Both the position numbers and the translations under genes were made by a program. Shown in pieces: positions 17,960 to 27,293 of a stretch of 64,000 bases of DNA. The DNA is taken from assembly GCF_900580675.1 (NCBI RefSeq), contig NZ_UTBG01000041.1, positions 22,236 through 86,235 of the forward strand, read 5' to 3'. Each line of letters begins with the position of its first letter. The first letter of the stretch is position 1. The notes below the pieces were generated by a model. It was given only the letters and a program-made list of their open reading frames with translations, did no database searches and was not told the DNA's origin. This DNA is from Pseudomonas viridiflava (lineage in GTDB: Bacteria; Pseudomonadota; Gammaproteobacteria; Pseudomonadales; Pseudomonadaceae).

Positions 17960-18856
17960 ATGTTTGAGCTACGGGTACTTGATGGGAGCCATGAAGGTGC
18001 AGCGTTGCCGTTGTTTGGGGAGCAGTGGAGCATTGGTTGCCACCCTGACGCCGACCTTGTCCTGAGTGATCCGGGCATTGCCGAGCAGCATGCACGCCTG
18101 CGGCTGATCGACGCCAATTGGTCGGTGCAGGCCGAGGCGGGTCTGCTGCATAGCGATGAAGGCCAGGTGCTGGCGCACATCGCCAACCTGCCACTCAATG
18201 CGGTGTTTTTGATCGGGGTTGTGCGGCTGTGTGTCGCCCTGGCCGATCAGCCCTGGCCCCAGGCCGCGGTTCCAACGCCGCCGCCACCGCCCGTCAATAA
18301 ACCTGTGGCGGCGTTGAAGTTGTCGTCCATCTCGCACTCGCAGCAAAAGCGCCTGATCAGCCTGGTATTGCTGGTGGCGGTGATCGTTGCAGTGGTGGGC
18401 ATGGTCTCCACGGGGGAGCGCGAGGCGCAGGCGTCCTTGATGCCGCCCGTGGTTCGCAAGCAAGCCCTGGACTCGCCGTTCGAAGTTCGCCAGCAGTTAT
18501 TGAAGATGCTCGGCGAGCGTGAATTGAGCAAGCGGGTCAGCTTGCAAGTGATCAATGGCCAGGTCGCGCTCAATGGCGACGTTTCCCAGGACGACGTGGA
18601 ACTGGTGGCGCGCATGCTCAGCCGTTTTGGTGAGCAGTTCGACAGCGCGGTGCCGGTGATCAGCCGTGTGCGCGTACGCGACGGGGCGCTGCCATTCAAG
18701 ATTGTGCAGATCGTCGGTGGGCCGAATGGCCATGTCGTCCTGGAAGAGGGCAGCCGGCTGTTTGTGGGTGACGAAGTTGATGGGCTGCGCCTGGTATTGA
18801 TCGATAACAGCAAAGTGGTCTTTGACGGCGTGCAGCGCTACGAGGTGCGTTGGTGA
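17960..18856 (+). CDS. rspQ: RspQ, inner-membrane ring protein SctD-like (HrpQ family)
   Basis: A 298-aa protein in the hrpQ place between hrcV and hrcN. The N-terminal ~95 residues look like a forkhead-associated domain (FELRVLDGSHEGAALPLFGEQWSIGCHPDADLVLSD), followed by a proline stretch (PTPPPPPVNKP), one membrane segment (LISLVLLVAVIVAVVGMV, ~132-150) and a periplasmic C-terminal part. This is the SctD/YscD layout. The ATG at 17960 follows GGAGGG; its stop overlaps the start of rscN. Confidence 0.88.
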   Translation: MFELRVLDGSHEGAALPLFGEQWSIGCHPDADLVLSDPGIAEQHARLRLIDANWSVQAEAGLLHSDEGQVLAHIANLPLNAVFLIGVVRLCVALADQPWPQAAVPTPPPPPVNKPVAALKLSSISHSQQKRLISLVLLVAVIVAVVGMVSTGEREAQASLMPPVVRKQALDSPFEVRQQLLKMLGERELSKRVSLQVINGQVALNGDVSQDDVELVARMLSRFGEQFDSAVPVISRVRVRDGALPFKIVQIVGGPNGHVVLEEGSRLFVGDEVDGLRLVLIDNSKVVFDGVQRYEVRW

Positions 18857-20211
18857 ACGAGCAAGTGCAAGCACGTCTCGAGGCCTGGCAGGAGCGCCAG
18901 GCCCAGTCGCTGGCGGCCTTTGCGCCCGTGACGATGCGCGGTCGAATTCAGCGCGTCAACGGCATGCTGTTGCAATGCCGGTTGCCCAATGCCCGCATCG
19001 GTGACTTGTGCCAGGTTGAAAAAAACGTCGACGAATACATGCTGGCCGAGATCATCGGCTTTGATCAGCAGGATGCCGTACTCAGCGCCCTGGGCAACCT
19101 CGAAGGTGTGCGTGTTGGCGCGAGTGTGCAGCGCCTGGGTGTGCCGCATCGGGTGCGTGTCAGTGATGAACTGCTGGGCCAGGTACTGGATGGTTTCGGA
19201 CGGCCGATTGCAGGCGATGGCCCCAGTGCCTTCGTCGATGCCGACGGCCCGGAGGCGAGCACGGTGTTGTGCGAGGCGCCTTTGCCGACCGAACGGCCGC
19301 GGATCAACCGGGCTCTGGCGACCGGAGTGCGCTCGATCGATGGTCTGTTGACGCTGGGTGAAGGCCAGCGCGTCGGCCTGTTTGCCGGTGCCGGTTGTGG
19401 CAAGACCACCTTGTTGGCGGAAATCGCCCGTAACGTCGAGTGCGATGTGATCGTGTTCGGCCTGATCGGCGAGCGCGGCCGGGAGTTGCGCGAGTTCCTT
19501 GACCATGAGCTGGATGACCAATTGCGTGCCAAGGCCGTTCTGGTGTGCGCAACGTCCGATCGCTCAAGCATGGAGCGAGCCCGCGCGGCGTTTACGGCGA
19601 CAGCGTTGGCTGAAGGCTATCGCCGCAAGGGGAAGCGGGTGCTGCTGCTGATCGACTCCCTGACCCGTTTTGCCCGGGCCCAGCGAGAAATCGGCCTGGC
19701 AGCCGGTGAACCCTTGGGGCGCGGCGGTTTGCCGCCTTCGGTGTACAGCTTGCTGCCGCGCCTGGTGGAGCGCGCCGGGTTGACCCGCGATGGCGTGATC
19801 ACGGCGATCTACACGGTACTGATCGAGCAGGACTCCATGAGCGACCCGGTCGCCGACGAAGTCCGGTCGTTGCTCGACGGCCACATTGTGCTGTCGCGCA
19901 AGCTGGCCGAGCGTGGTCACTACCCGGCGGTGGATGTACTGGCGAGCCTTTCGCGGATTTTGAGCAACGTCGCCACGCCCGAGCATATCCAGGCGGGCAC
20001 GGCGCTGCGACGGCTGTTGTCGGCGTACCAGCAGATCGAGCTGATGCTCAAGTTGGGTGAATACCAGCCTGGCAGTGATGCCCTGACCGACCTGGCGGTG
20101 GACAGCCGCCAGGCGGTGGATGGGTTTCTGCGCCAGGACTTGCGTGAACCGTCACCGATGGATGGAACCCTGAATCAACTGGCGGAGCTGACCGGCCATG
20201 TTCCTTTCTGA
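18853..20211 (+). CDS. rscN: RscN, type III secretion ATPase SctN
   Basis: A 452-aa F1-like ATPase that unfolds substrates and detaches chaperones at the base of the secretion apparatus. Walker A is GLFAGAGCGKTTLLAEIA, Walker B VLLLIDSLTRFARAQREIGLAAGEP, and LPRLVERAG and YPAVDVLASLSR follow, all typical of FliI/HrcN. A GTG at 18853 overlapping the rspQ stop gives MNEQVQARLEAW; a TTG one codon earlier is possible. Confidence 0.97.
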   Translation: MNEQVQARLEAWQERQAQSLAAFAPVTMRGRIQRVNGMLLQCRLPNARIGDLCQVEKNVDEYMLAEIIGFDQQDAVLSALGNLEGVRVGASVQRLGVPHRVRVSDELLGQVLDGFGRPIAGDGPSAFVDADGPEASTVLCEAPLPTERPRINRALATGVRSIDGLLTLGEGQRVGLFAGAGCGKTTLLAEIARNVECDVIVFGLIGERGRELREFLDHELDDQLRAKAVLVCATSDRSSMERARAAFTATALAEGYRRKGKRVLLLIDSLTRFARAQREIGLAAGEPLGRGGLPPSVYSLLPRLVERAGLTRDGVITAIYTVLIEQDSMSDPVADEVRSLLDGHIVLSRKLAERGHYPAVDVLASLSRILSNVATPEHIQAGTALRRLLSAYQQIELMLKLGEYQPGSDALTDLAVDSRQAVDGFLRQDLREPSPMDGTLNQLAELTGHVPF

Positions 20212-20635
20212 ATTGGAGACCTTGCGGCGTCTGCGCAAACATCGGGCGGACCGGGCCGAGCGCGCGTTGAGTGAAGCCAAACGGCATCAGCGCGCGCTGC
20301 AAGTGCAGGTTGAACAGGCCCATCAGGTCCTGGAGCAAACCCGGCTGCAGGAAGCCGAGGAAGCTGCGGCGCTATTGAGCAAGCATCAAGGGCAAGTGCT
20401 GTCGTTTCAGCAGCTCAAATCCTGGGGTACCCAGGAGCGCTCGTTATCCGCCAGTACGCAGCGCGACGAAGCACAGTTGCATGCATTGCACGGGCAGCAG
20501 GAGCAGCAAGTGATCCACATCGACAGTGCGCAGAAGCAGGCCACTCGCTGTTTGCGCGAGGTTGAAAAACTTTGGGAATTATCCCGGTTACTGGTGCAGG
20601 AAGAGAATGAAGCAAGAACCTGTGAGCAAACCTGA
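20198..20635 (+). CDS. rspO: RspO, stalk protein SctO (HrpO/YscO/FliJ-like)
   Basis: A 145-aa protein, almost entirely coiled coil and rich in Gln, Glu, Arg and Leu (KHRADRAERALSEAKRHQRALQVQVEQ). SctO proteins are small coiled-coil stalks that dock into the ATPase hexamer and are encoded just after it, as here; the gene overlaps the end of rscN by 14 bp. Sequence in this family is poorly conserved, so the call rests on length, coiled coil and position. Confidence 0.87.
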   Translation: MFLSELETLRRLRKHRADRAERALSEAKRHQRALQVQVEQAHQVLEQTRLQEAEEAAALLSKHQGQVLSFQQLKSWGTQERSLSASTQRDEAQLHALHGQQEQQVIHIDSAQKQATRCLREVEKLWELSRLLVQEENEARTCEQT

Positions 20636-21062
20636 TGCAGCCCCTGTGCGCCAGCCCCGTGAAGACCGTGAGCCCAATGCGGCAGGGGTAGTGCCCTGGG
20701 AACATGGACGTTTGTTCGCCCAGCTGTTCGCCTCTGATGATGATAATGAAGGCGGCTTCGCTTCCGGCTTGTCGGGGCCCAAGGCATCGGCTGATAAAGC
20801 GATGATCGAAGCTCTGACCGCGCAGTTGGCGCCTCGCATACAGGTCAGCGCACAGTGGCCCCTGCAAGCGGTGCTTTACCTGCCGCGGCTGGGGCGCATC
20901 AATGCCCGTGTCGAAAAGGGCGCGAGCGCCTGGAGCGTTGAGCTGGATGCCGAAGAGGCGCGTACGGCGCAGTGGCTCGGCGACGTCAGGAAACGCTGCC
21001 AGGACGGGCTCGCCGAAGCGTTGGGCCAGCCAGTGGATATCCATCTTGTGGGCCGCACATGA
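20607..21062 (+). CDS. rspP: RspP, needle/pilus length and substrate-switch protein SctP (HrpP)
   Basis: A 151-aa protein with a polar, Pro-rich N-terminus and a globular C-terminus (ALTAQLAPRIQVSAQWPLQAVLYLPRLGRINARV) that fits the T3S4 substrate-specificity-switch domain of HrpP/YscP. These proteins act on the SctU C-terminus to change what is secreted. It starts inside the end of rspO, with GGAAGAG upstream, and its stop overlaps rscQ (ATGA). It is shorter than I recall for P. syringae HrpP. Confidence 0.82.
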   Translation: MKQEPVSKPDAAPVRQPREDREPNAAGVVPWEHGRLFAQLFASDDDNEGGFASGLSGPKASADKAMIEALTAQLAPRIQVSAQWPLQAVLYLPRLGRINARVEKGASAWSVELDAEEARTAQWLGDVRKRCQDGLAEALGQPVDIHLVGRT

Positions 21063-22069
21063 TCACGCCTTTGATACTGCCATCGGTGGTGGCGGACAGG
21101 GCGGCGGCGTTGCAGCGCCTGGGCCGCGGCTTGCGTTTGCCTTTTCGGGTTGCCGATCAGGAGGGCGTGTTGTTGCTCGAGCCCGGCCGCGCTCCCGCGG
21201 GTGTTCGCCCTTTGTTTTTCGACAGCGCGTGCGGAGTGCTGGCGTTCGCCGAACCCGGGCCGCTGCTCAGCCTGATGAGCGAATGCCCGGTGCCCCTGGC
21301 AGAGACCGGCAATGACCCGCAGTCGTGGATCTGGGAGCTGTTCCAGCATCATTTGAGCCCGCAGCTGCAGGCGCTGTTCGGGCACTTGCGGCTGCTGCCT
21401 GCTCCTCAGAAATTGAACTTCGGCTGCCGCTTCACGGTGACGTTGGGCCCGTCCAGAGTCGCGGGCTACCTGTGGCTCGCCCCGCAAAGCCTGCTGGCGT
21501 TGTGTGCGGCCGGCCCGTGGCAGGCCAAGGCCGACCCGTTACCCGCGACGTTTGCGGTGTCCATGGGGGTGACCCTGGGGCGCTTGAGTCTGCCCATTAC
21601 GCAGCTGCGCGGCCTGCGTGCCGGCGATGTGCTGATGCTCGAACAGGCTTTTTTCGATGCGCACGGCGATGGCTACCTGCCTATCGCAGGGCGTCGTTTG
21701 CAAGGGCGTATTGACGATGAATCCGGGCGATTGTGCCTGAACCTTATTTCGATCGAGGAAACGTCCGTGGACGAAGATTTCATGATGGAAGAGTACACGG
21801 GGGCCGAGTCGGACCAACCGGTAGTCGATGTATTCGGGCGCGAGCCCTTCGATGAGTTGAGCATGGCGCTGACCGTGCGCTGTGGTGCCCTGAACCTGAC
21901 TTTGGGTGAATTACGCAATCTGGCACCCGGTGCCGTGCTGGGCATCACCGGGTATGCGCCCGGCATGGCCGGCCTGTATTACGGCGACCGATCCATTGGC
22001 CAGGGGCAATTGGTGGAAGTGGATGGGCGCCTCGGACTGCAATTGTCGCGCGTGGTTTTTTCCCGATGA
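21059..22069 (+). CDS. rscQ: RscQ, cytoplasmic sorting-platform protein SctQ (HrcQa + HrcQb in one frame)
   Basis: A 336-aa protein. The N-terminal part corresponds to HrcQa and the last ~75 residues ([28 protein letters not shown]... [21 protein letters not shown]) are a typical SPOA/FliN-type domain equal to HrcQb. In P. syringae these are two genes; here they form one uninterrupted frame, as in most other SctQ genes. An in-frame GTG at 21767 with its own ribosome site may also give a separate C-terminal product (separate entry). The start overlaps the rspP stop, the stop overlaps the rscR start. Confidence 0.93.
   Translation: MITPLILPSVVADRAAALQRLGRGLRLPFRVADQEGVLLLEPGRAPAGVRPLFFDSACGVLAFAEPGPLLSLMSECPVPLAETGNDPQSWIWELFQHHLSPQLQALFGHLRLLPAPQKLNFGCRFTVTLGPSRVAGYLWLAPQSLLALCAAGPWQAKADPLPATFAVSMGVTLGRLSLPITQLRGLRAGDVLMLEQAFFDAHGDGYLPIAGRRLQGRIDDESGRLCLNLISIEETSVDEDFMMEEYTGAESDQPVVDVFGREPFDELSMALTVRCGALNLTLGELRNLAPGAVLGITGYAPGMAGLYYGDRSIGQGQLVEVDGRLGLQLSRVVFSR
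21767..22069 (+). CDS. Possible internal-start product of rscQ (SctQ-C / HrcQb equivalent)
   Basis: Within rscQ, GAGGAAA at 21755-21761 is followed after 5 bases by an in-frame GTG at 21767. Translation from there would give a 100-aa protein consisting of the linker and the whole SPOA domain. Many SctQ genes (Yersinia yscQ, Salmonella spaO) make such a short form by internal initiation, and P. syringae encodes it as the separate gene hrcQb. Use of this start is inference. Confidence 0.5.
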   Translation: MDEDFMMEEYTGAESDQPVVDVFGREPFDELSMALTVRCGALNLTLGELRNLAPGAVLGITGYAPGMAGLYYGDRSIGQGQLVEVDGRLGLQLSRVVFSR

Positions 22070-22719
22070 TATTCCAGGGCGTTGACCCCGTTGTCCTGGC
22101 GCTGTTTTTTGGCGCGTTGTCCTTATTGCCGATGTTGTTGGTCGTGTGCACGGCATTCTTGAAGATCGTCATTGTGTTGATGATCACGCGCAACGCCATA
22201 GGCGTTCAGCAGGTTCCGCCGAGTATGGCAATCAATGGCATCGCGCTGGCTGCCACGCTGTTTGTCATGGCGCCGGTGGGTTACGAGATCGCCCGGACCC
22301 TCGAGCACTCGCCCCTGGACATGAGCAGCGTTCAGACGCTTCAAGGCACGGGGCTTGTTGCCATACAGCCGTTACGTGCGTTTATGAAGCGCAATACTGA
22401 CCCGGACGTGCTGACACACATGCTGGAAAACACCGCGCGTATGTGGCCGCCTGAAATGGCGCAAAGCACCCAGCGCGATGACCTGGTCCTGTTGGTCCCC
22501 TCCTTTGTGCTGTCGCAGTTGCAGGCAGGGTTCGAGATCGGCTTCCTGATCTACATTCCGTTCATCGTCATCGATCTGATCGTGTCGAACCTGCTACTGG
22601 CCCTGGGGATGCAAATGGTTTCGCCCATGACCATTTCCCTGCCACTCAAACTGTTGTTGTTCGTGATGGTTTCCGGTTGGTCGCGGTTGCTCGATAGCCT
22701 GTTCCTTTCTTACCTCTGA
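22066..22719 (+). CDS. rscR: RscR, export-apparatus membrane protein SctR (FliP family)
   Basis: A 217-aa inner-membrane protein with four hydrophobic segments. Family signatures include [27 protein letters not shown] and [40 protein letters not shown]. It forms the core of the export gate with SctS and SctT. ATGA overlap with rscQ. Confidence 0.97.
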   Translation: MIFQGVDPVVLALFFGALSLLPMLLVVCTAFLKIVIVLMITRNAIGVQQVPPSMAINGIALAATLFVMAPVGYEIARTLEHSPLDMSSVQTLQGTGLVAIQPLRAFMKRNTDPDVLTHMLENTARMWPPEMAQSTQRDDLVLLVPSFVLSQLQAGFEIGFLIYIPFIVIDLIVSNLLLALGMQMVSPMTISLPLKLLLFVMVSGWSRLLDSLFLSYL

Positions 22720-22726
22720 GCGCCCT

Positions 22727-22990
22727 ATGGAACCGATCGTACTGTTCAAACAGGGCATGCTGCTGGTGGTGGTGCTGTCGGCGCCGCCGCTGATCGTGGC
22801 GGTGATCGTCGGCGTGCTGACGTCCCTGGTACAAGCCTTGATGCAGGTCCAGGACCAGACGTTGCCCTTTGGCGTCAAGCTGGTTGCGGTAGGTATCACG
22901 CTGATCTTGACCGGCCGTTGGATCGGCGTGGAGTTGATTCAACTGATCAACCTGATGTTCGAAATGATCGCCCGCTCGGCATTGAACTGA
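22727..22990 (+). CDS. rscS: RscS, export-apparatus membrane protein SctS (FliQ family)
   Basis: An 87-aa protein with two membrane hairpin helices (LFKQGMLLVVVLSAPPLIVAVIVGVLTSLVQA and FGVKLVAVGITLILTGRWIG) and the conserved QVQDQTLPFGVKL between them. Size and motif match the FliQ/HrcS family. It follows rscR by 7 bp. Confidence 0.97.
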   Translation: MEPIVLFKQGMLLVVVLSAPPLIVAVIVGVLTSLVQALMQVQDQTLPFGVKLVAVGITLILTGRWIGVELIQLINLMFEMIARSALN

Positions 22991-23000
22991 GGGAACACGC

Positions 23001-23789
23001 GTGCTGATTTATCTTGAGTATTTATCCAGCCTGGTGGTGGGCATGGCGCGCATTTATCCCTGTGCCATTTTGGTGCCCGCGTTCCTGTTCCAACATATAC
23101 GCGGCATGCTGCGGCACGTCGTGGTGATGGTCATGGCGTTGATTCCGGCACCAGGCATCCATGCGGTGCTGGTGGCCGAGGAGTACTCGGCGTTGATGAT
23201 CAGCGGGCTGGTGCTCAAGGAGGCGGCCCTGGGCATTTTACTCGGCGTCTTGCTGGCCATGCCGTTCTGGATGTTCGAGGCGGTCGGCGCGCTGCTGGAC
23301 AACCAGCGAGGCGCGTTGGCGGGTGGGCAACTCAACCCTTCGCTGGGGCCGGACGCGACGCCTGTCGGGCATCTATTCAAACAATTGGTGATTTACCTGT
23401 TGATCGCCGTGCTGGGGCTTAGCGTGCTCACCCAGGTAATCTGGGACAGTTACCTGATATGGCCCGCGACAGCCTGGATGCCGATGCCGGCAGTCAATGG
23501 TTTCGGTATTTTCCTTGGCATACTCGGCGATACCTTTACTCACATGATGCTTTACGTTGCGCCCTTTATTGCGGTGCTGTTGTTTCTTGAATTCGGCATT
23601 GCGTTGCTGGGGGTTTACAGCCAGCAACTGCAAGTGAGTTCGTTGGCGCCACCGGTCAAGTCACTGGCGGGTATTGGTATTTTGCTGTTGTATTTCGCGC
23701 TGCTCCAGGACCTGATCGTCGGACGCTTGAGCCTGCTGGATGACCTTAAACACTCACTCGAGCTGATGTTCAAGGTCTCGCCCTTATGA
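23001..23789 (+). CDS. rscT: RscT, export-apparatus membrane protein SctT (FliR family)
   Basis: A 262-aa polytopic membrane protein with six or seven hydrophobic segments and the conserved GALLDNQRGALAGGQLNPSLGPDATPVGHLF region. It completes the SctRST entry portal. The start is GTG with GAGGGA upstream; the stop overlaps the rscU ATG. Confidence 0.96.
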   Translation: MLIYLEYLSSLVVGMARIYPCAILVPAFLFQHIRGMLRHVVVMVMALIPAPGIHAVLVAEEYSALMISGLVLKEAALGILLGVLLAMPFWMFEAVGALLDNQRGALAGGQLNPSLGPDATPVGHLFKQLVIYLLIAVLGLSVLTQVIWDSYLIWPATAWMPMPAVNGFGIFLGILGDTFTHMMLYVAPFIAVLLFLEFGIALLGVYSQQLQVSSLAPPVKSLAGIGILLLYFALLQDLIVGRLSLLDDLKHSLELMFKVSPL

Positions 23790-24883
23790 GTGACTCAGGT
23801 GAAAAAAAGCACCCGGCGTCAGCCAAGAAGCTGCGCGATCAACGCAAGAAAGGGCAGGTTTCCCAAAGCCAGGATGTGGGCAAGTTACTGGTGCTGACGG
23901 CCATCAGTGAAATTGCGTTGTATGCCGCCGAAAGCAGTATGCAACGCTTCCAGCAACTGATGATGTTGCCCATGTCGAGCATGAGCCAGCCATTTGCACG
24001 CGCGCTGGAAGAAGTGCTGTTTGAAGGGCTGGTGATGTTTTTCGCGTTTGCCCTGTTGATGGTCGGGGTGGCGATCATCATGAAGCTGATCGGCAGTTGG
24101 ATGCAGATCGGGTTTCTGTTTGCCCCGGAGACGTTGAAGCTCGATTTCAACCGCATCAACCCGCTCAATCAGCTCAAGCAAATGTTTTCTGCCCAGTCGG
24201 TCATCAACCTGCTGCTGAGCATTGCCAAGGCGGTGCTCCTGGGCGTGGTGTTGTACGTGGTGATCAGGCCCTCGTTGGGCGCGTTGATCAACCTGGCCAC
24301 CACTGATCTGCAGAGCTACATCATTGCGCTGATCAGCCTGTTTCGCCACTTGCTGCACGCCTGCCTGGGGCTTCTGCTGGTGCTGGCGCTGATTGACCTA
24401 GCGATGCAAAAGCACTTTTTTGCCAAGCGCATGCGCATGACCCAGGTCGAGGTTGTCCAGGAGTACAAGAACATGGAGGGCGACCCCCATGTGAAGGGGC
24501 AGCGTCGCTCGTTGGCTTATCAATTGGCCAACGAGGAACCCAAGGCCAAGCTGCCCAAGCTGGAAGAATCCGACATGCTGGTGGTCAACCCCACGCACTT
24601 TGCCGTCGCGTTGTATTACCGCCCCGGTAAGACACCACTGCCGATACTGATCAGCAAGGGCACGGACGCAGATGCCCGCACATTGATCCAGCGAGCGAAG
24701 GCCGCCGAGGTGCCGGTCATCCAGTGCGTGTGGCTGGCTCGCACGCTCTACACCCATAAACTCGGGACGAATATCCCGCGCGAAACCTTGCAGGCCGTGG
24801 CGCTGATTTATCGCACGCTGCGTGAACTTGATGACGAAACCAAGCGTGAAACCCTGCAGCTGCCGGAGCTCGAGCTGCGCTGA
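23786..24883 (+). CDS. rscU: RscU, autocleaving export-switch protein SctU (FlhB family)
   Basis: A 365-aa protein with four membrane segments (~30-215) and a cytoplasmic C-terminal domain that contains the NPTH autocleavage site (MLVVNPTHFAVALYY). The N-terminus GEKKHPASAKKLRDQRKKGQVSQSQ is typical. Cleavage between Asn and Pro, with help from SctP, changes substrate class. It is the last gene of operon A. Confidence 0.97.
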   Translation: MSDSGEKKHPASAKKLRDQRKKGQVSQSQDVGKLLVLTAISEIALYAAESSMQRFQQLMMLPMSSMSQPFARALEEVLFEGLVMFFAFALLMVGVAIIMKLIGSWMQIGFLFAPETLKLDFNRINPLNQLKQMFSAQSVINLLLSIAKAVLLGVVLYVVIRPSLGALINLATTDLQSYIIALISLFRHLLHACLGLLLVLALIDLAMQKHFFAKRMRMTQVEVVQEYKNMEGDPHVKGQRRSLAYQLANEEPKAKLPKLEESDMLVVNPTHFAVALYYRPGKTPLPILISKGTDADARTLIQRAKAAEVPVIQCVWLARTLYTHKLGTNIPRETLQAVALIYRTLRELDDETKRETLQLPELELR

Positions 24884-24897
24884 TCAGTGCCTGGCGC

Positions 24898-24934
24898 GGC
24901 GAACAGCCTGACGTTGATCGCCAGGCTGTTCGCC
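24898..24934. terminator. Long stem-loop between convergent rscU and rspT
   Basis: GGCGAACAGCCTG and CAGGCTGTTCGCC form a perfect 13-bp stem with an 11-nt loop, placed 15 bp after the rscU stop and 5 bp beyond the rspT stop. There is no T run on either strand, so it may be a processing or blocking structure rather than a classic terminator. It separates the two convergent operons. Confidence 0.7.
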
Positions 24935-24939
24935 AAGGC

Positions 24940-25143
24940 TCATCGCTCCAGCGATATCGTCTGGTAGTCCGCGCGTTCCCCGGAAGGGCCAGGCTCGACG
25001 CGCATCTGCGGTGGCCACCAGATCACCATTTGATCCTTGGTCGCTTGCGGGCGTGAGCAGGAGTCGCCCTTGCACGTCGGGGTGCAGCCGGCGATGAGCA
25101 GCACTGTGCTGATCAGGGTGACGCACAACAAGGGGTGTTTCAT
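24940..25143 (-). CDS. rspT: RspT, small lipoprotein (HrpT-like secretin pilotin)
   Basis: A 67-aa lipoprotein: signal segment LLCVTLISTVLLIAGC with the lipobox Cys20, then CTPTCKGDSC and the motif MVIWWPPQMR. Position directly behind the secretin gene (ATGA overlap) and size match HrpT of P. syringae, a lipoprotein needed for HrcC assembly in the outer membrane. In P. syringae hrpV follows; here the operon ends. Confidence 0.85.
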   Translation of the reverse strand: MKHPLLCVTLISTVLLIAGCTPTCKGDSCSRPQATKDQMVIWWPPQMRVEPGPSGERADYQTISLER

Positions 25144-27278
25144 GGCGTGGCCTTCTTGGCTGGAGTGATCAGGGAGGGGCGCGGAACACCGATGTGTTCA
25201 TCTTTCACCACCGGGCGCATGGCGATAAATACCTCGGCTTCTTCACCCGGTTTGAGCCAGGCGCGCGGCCACACGGTGACGGCCAGGGTTTGCGAATTGC
25301 TGCATTCCTTTTCGTCGATACGCACATTGCGCTTGAACTGGTTACGCAGCACCACCACCGCCACATTGAACTCCGGGCCGGCATACCACTGGCTGCGTTC
25401 GGTGTTCATTGCCAGCAGTTCACGCGTGTTGCACAGGGTGCCCAGGCCCAGAGGCATGGGGGCCGCCTTGAAGGCCAGGGGCACTTCGCCGGACACTAGA
25501 CGAGCCAGCGTGCCCGTGATGTCACTGCGCTTGATCACTGGCTGATGTTCGGCATAACGCCGCGCCAATGGTTTGAGAGCGGCCTGAAGCTCCGCCTGAT
25601 CTTCCTGCGGCAAATAACGTGAAGGGTCAGCTTGATCGCCCATTACGCGTGGGGTCAGGATAAACAGGCGTTCGCGGCGGTTGTTCTGGCGTTCGGAGGA
25701 GGAAAAAAGCGCTTTGCCCAGCAGCGGGATGTCACCCAGCAGCGGAACCTTGCTGCGTTTGTCAGTGCTTTCGGTCACATGGAAGCCACCTACCACCAAT
25801 GAGCGTTTTTCCGCGATGACCGCCTGGGTGCTGACCTTGCCCCGGCGTACATCCGGACCGTTGCGATCCGGGTTGGACTCATCGAAATTACCATCTTCGA
25901 TATCCACTGCAAGGTGCACCTGATGCAGGCCGCGGCTGGTAGTCACCCTGGGCACCACCTGGAAACTGGTACCGACGGTGATGGGCAGGATGGTCGCGAC
26001 CTCATTGCCTGCGGTGAGGTACTGGGTCCGGTTGAAATCAATCACCGCCGGCTGGTTTTCCAGGGTGAGGACCGAGGGGTTTGACACCATGGTGGCGAGG
26101 CCGCGTTGCTCGAGTGCACGTATATCGGCAAAGAAGCGGTCCCGGTTTGCGATCGACACTTGCGATGCGTTACCCGGCGCCATGTTCACGCCGCCACGGA
26201 AGCGACTGTTCTGGAAGCCCCAGGTGACCCCGAATTCGCGTAATTGAGTGCGCTCTATATCCAGGATGATTGCGTCGATTTCCACCAGCTTGCGCGCCAC
26301 GTCGAGCTGGGTAATCAGTTCGCGGTACATCGCCTGGCGCTCTGGCAGGTCATAGATCAACACGGCGTTGTTGCGTACATCGGCTTCGACCCGGATTCTG
26401 CCTCTGGACACGGGTGCGCGAGGGGTGAGCGTCGCACCGCTTTCCAACTGCGCGGCGCCTCCTGTTTGCCCCAGCATTTGTCCTAGCAGAGGGTTATTCA
26501 AACGAGCAATGTTCGCAGTGACAGGGGAGGGCTGTGAGGACGAGGCGCGCGCGGCAAACGCCGAACTGCTGGTCGCTGTCCCCGGTTCCAATAGCCCCTT
26601 CAGCATGCTGGCAACACCCGGGATAGTCAGCTTTTCGCCCCGATAGTCGATTTGGCGATCCGCTGCGTTGGCGAACTTCAGCGGGTAGCTGAGTACGCTC
26701 TGCTTTTCGTCGGCGGTTTTACGCTGGCTGCTGAATTGCTTGATCTGGTCGATGTAACGCTTGGGACCAGAGACCAGTACCACCCCATCATCAGGCAGTT
26801 CACCCCAGCCGAAACGGCTGTCGAGCAAGCCGATATCGGTCAAGGCCCGCTTGAGGTCGGCGACGGTCTCGGCAGAGACTTCCAGGCGTGCGGACTCTTG
26901 CAGGTCCAGGGTGCTGATATAGAGGGTGTTGTTGTACAAGTACCACTGGAAACGGTGTTCCACCGCCAGCCTGTCGAGCATTGACTGGGGGGTATTGGCG
27001 CGTATCTTGCCATTGACTATCCCGTCCAGGAGGCCGTCCACTTGCAGTTGGGTGCCGAACGTCTGGGCAAAGTCCTCCAATACATCGCGCAGGGGCTTAT
27101 GCTCTGCTTCATAGGCGTAGGCGGTGTTTTTCCACTCGGGAGGAATGGCGGCAAGGGGGCTGTGCAGCGGCGCCAACAACAAGGGCAGCGCGAGCAAACA
27201 GCGCAAGTGAGCACGTTTTAGCAGGGCGGCAGGCGCGTTTACGCGCAAGCCGGAGTGCTTGTTGATCTTGCTATACAT
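25140..27278 (-). CDS. rscC: RscC, outer-membrane secretin SctC
   Basis: A 712-aa secretin. It has a signal peptide (LLALPLLLAPLHSPLAA), N-terminal N0/N1 domains (PLRDVLEDFAQTFGTQLQVDGLLDGIVNGKI), a middle N3-type domain (RNNAVLIYDLPERQAMYRELITQLDVARKLVEIDAIIL) and the C-terminal secretin core with GNEVATILPITVGTSFQVVPRV and KRSLVVGGFHVTESTDKRSKVPLLGDIPLLGKALF. It extends ~110 residues past the core (to MRPVVKDEH), as in HrcC. It appears intact and full length (HrcC is ~700 aa). It forms the outer-membrane channel and would depend on RspT. Confidence 0.96.
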   Translation of the reverse strand: MYSKINKHSGLRVNAPAALLKRAHLRCLLALPLLLAPLHSPLAAIPPEWKNTAYAYEAEHKPLRDVLEDFAQTFGTQLQVDGLLDGIVNGKIRANTPQSMLDRLAVEHRFQWYLYNNTLYISTLDLQESARLEVSAETVADLKRALTDIGLLDSRFGWGELPDDGVVLVSGPKRYIDQIKQFSSQRKTADEKQSVLSYPLKFANAADRQIDYRGEKLTIPGVASMLKGLLEPGTATSSSAFAARASSSQPSPVTANIARLNNPLLGQMLGQTGGAAQLESGATLTPRAPVSRGRIRVEADVRNNAVLIYDLPERQAMYRELITQLDVARKLVEIDAIILDIERTQLREFGVTWGFQNSRFRGGVNMAPGNASQVSIANRDRFFADIRALEQRGLATMVSNPSVLTLENQPAVIDFNRTQYLTAGNEVATILPITVGTSFQVVPRVTTSRGLHQVHLAVDIEDGNFDESNPDRNGPDVRRGKVSTQAVIAEKRSLVVGGFHVTESTDKRSKVPLLGDIPLLGKALFSSSERQNNRRERLFILTPRVMGDQADPSRYLPQEDQAELQAALKPLARRYAEHQPVIKRSDITGTLARLVSGEVPLAFKAAPMPLGLGTLCNTRELLAMNTERSQWYAGPEFNVAVVVLRNQFKRNVRIDEKECSNSQTLAVTVWPRAWLKPGEEAEVFIAMRPVVKDEHIGVPRPSLITPAKKATP

Positions 27279-27293
27279 GACAAGTTCTCTGTT

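Noticed and set aside
16741..18198. A 485-codon minus-strand frame within the type III operon
   Set aside because: Antisense to rscV and rspQ; no family signature, and the plus-strand genes are certain.
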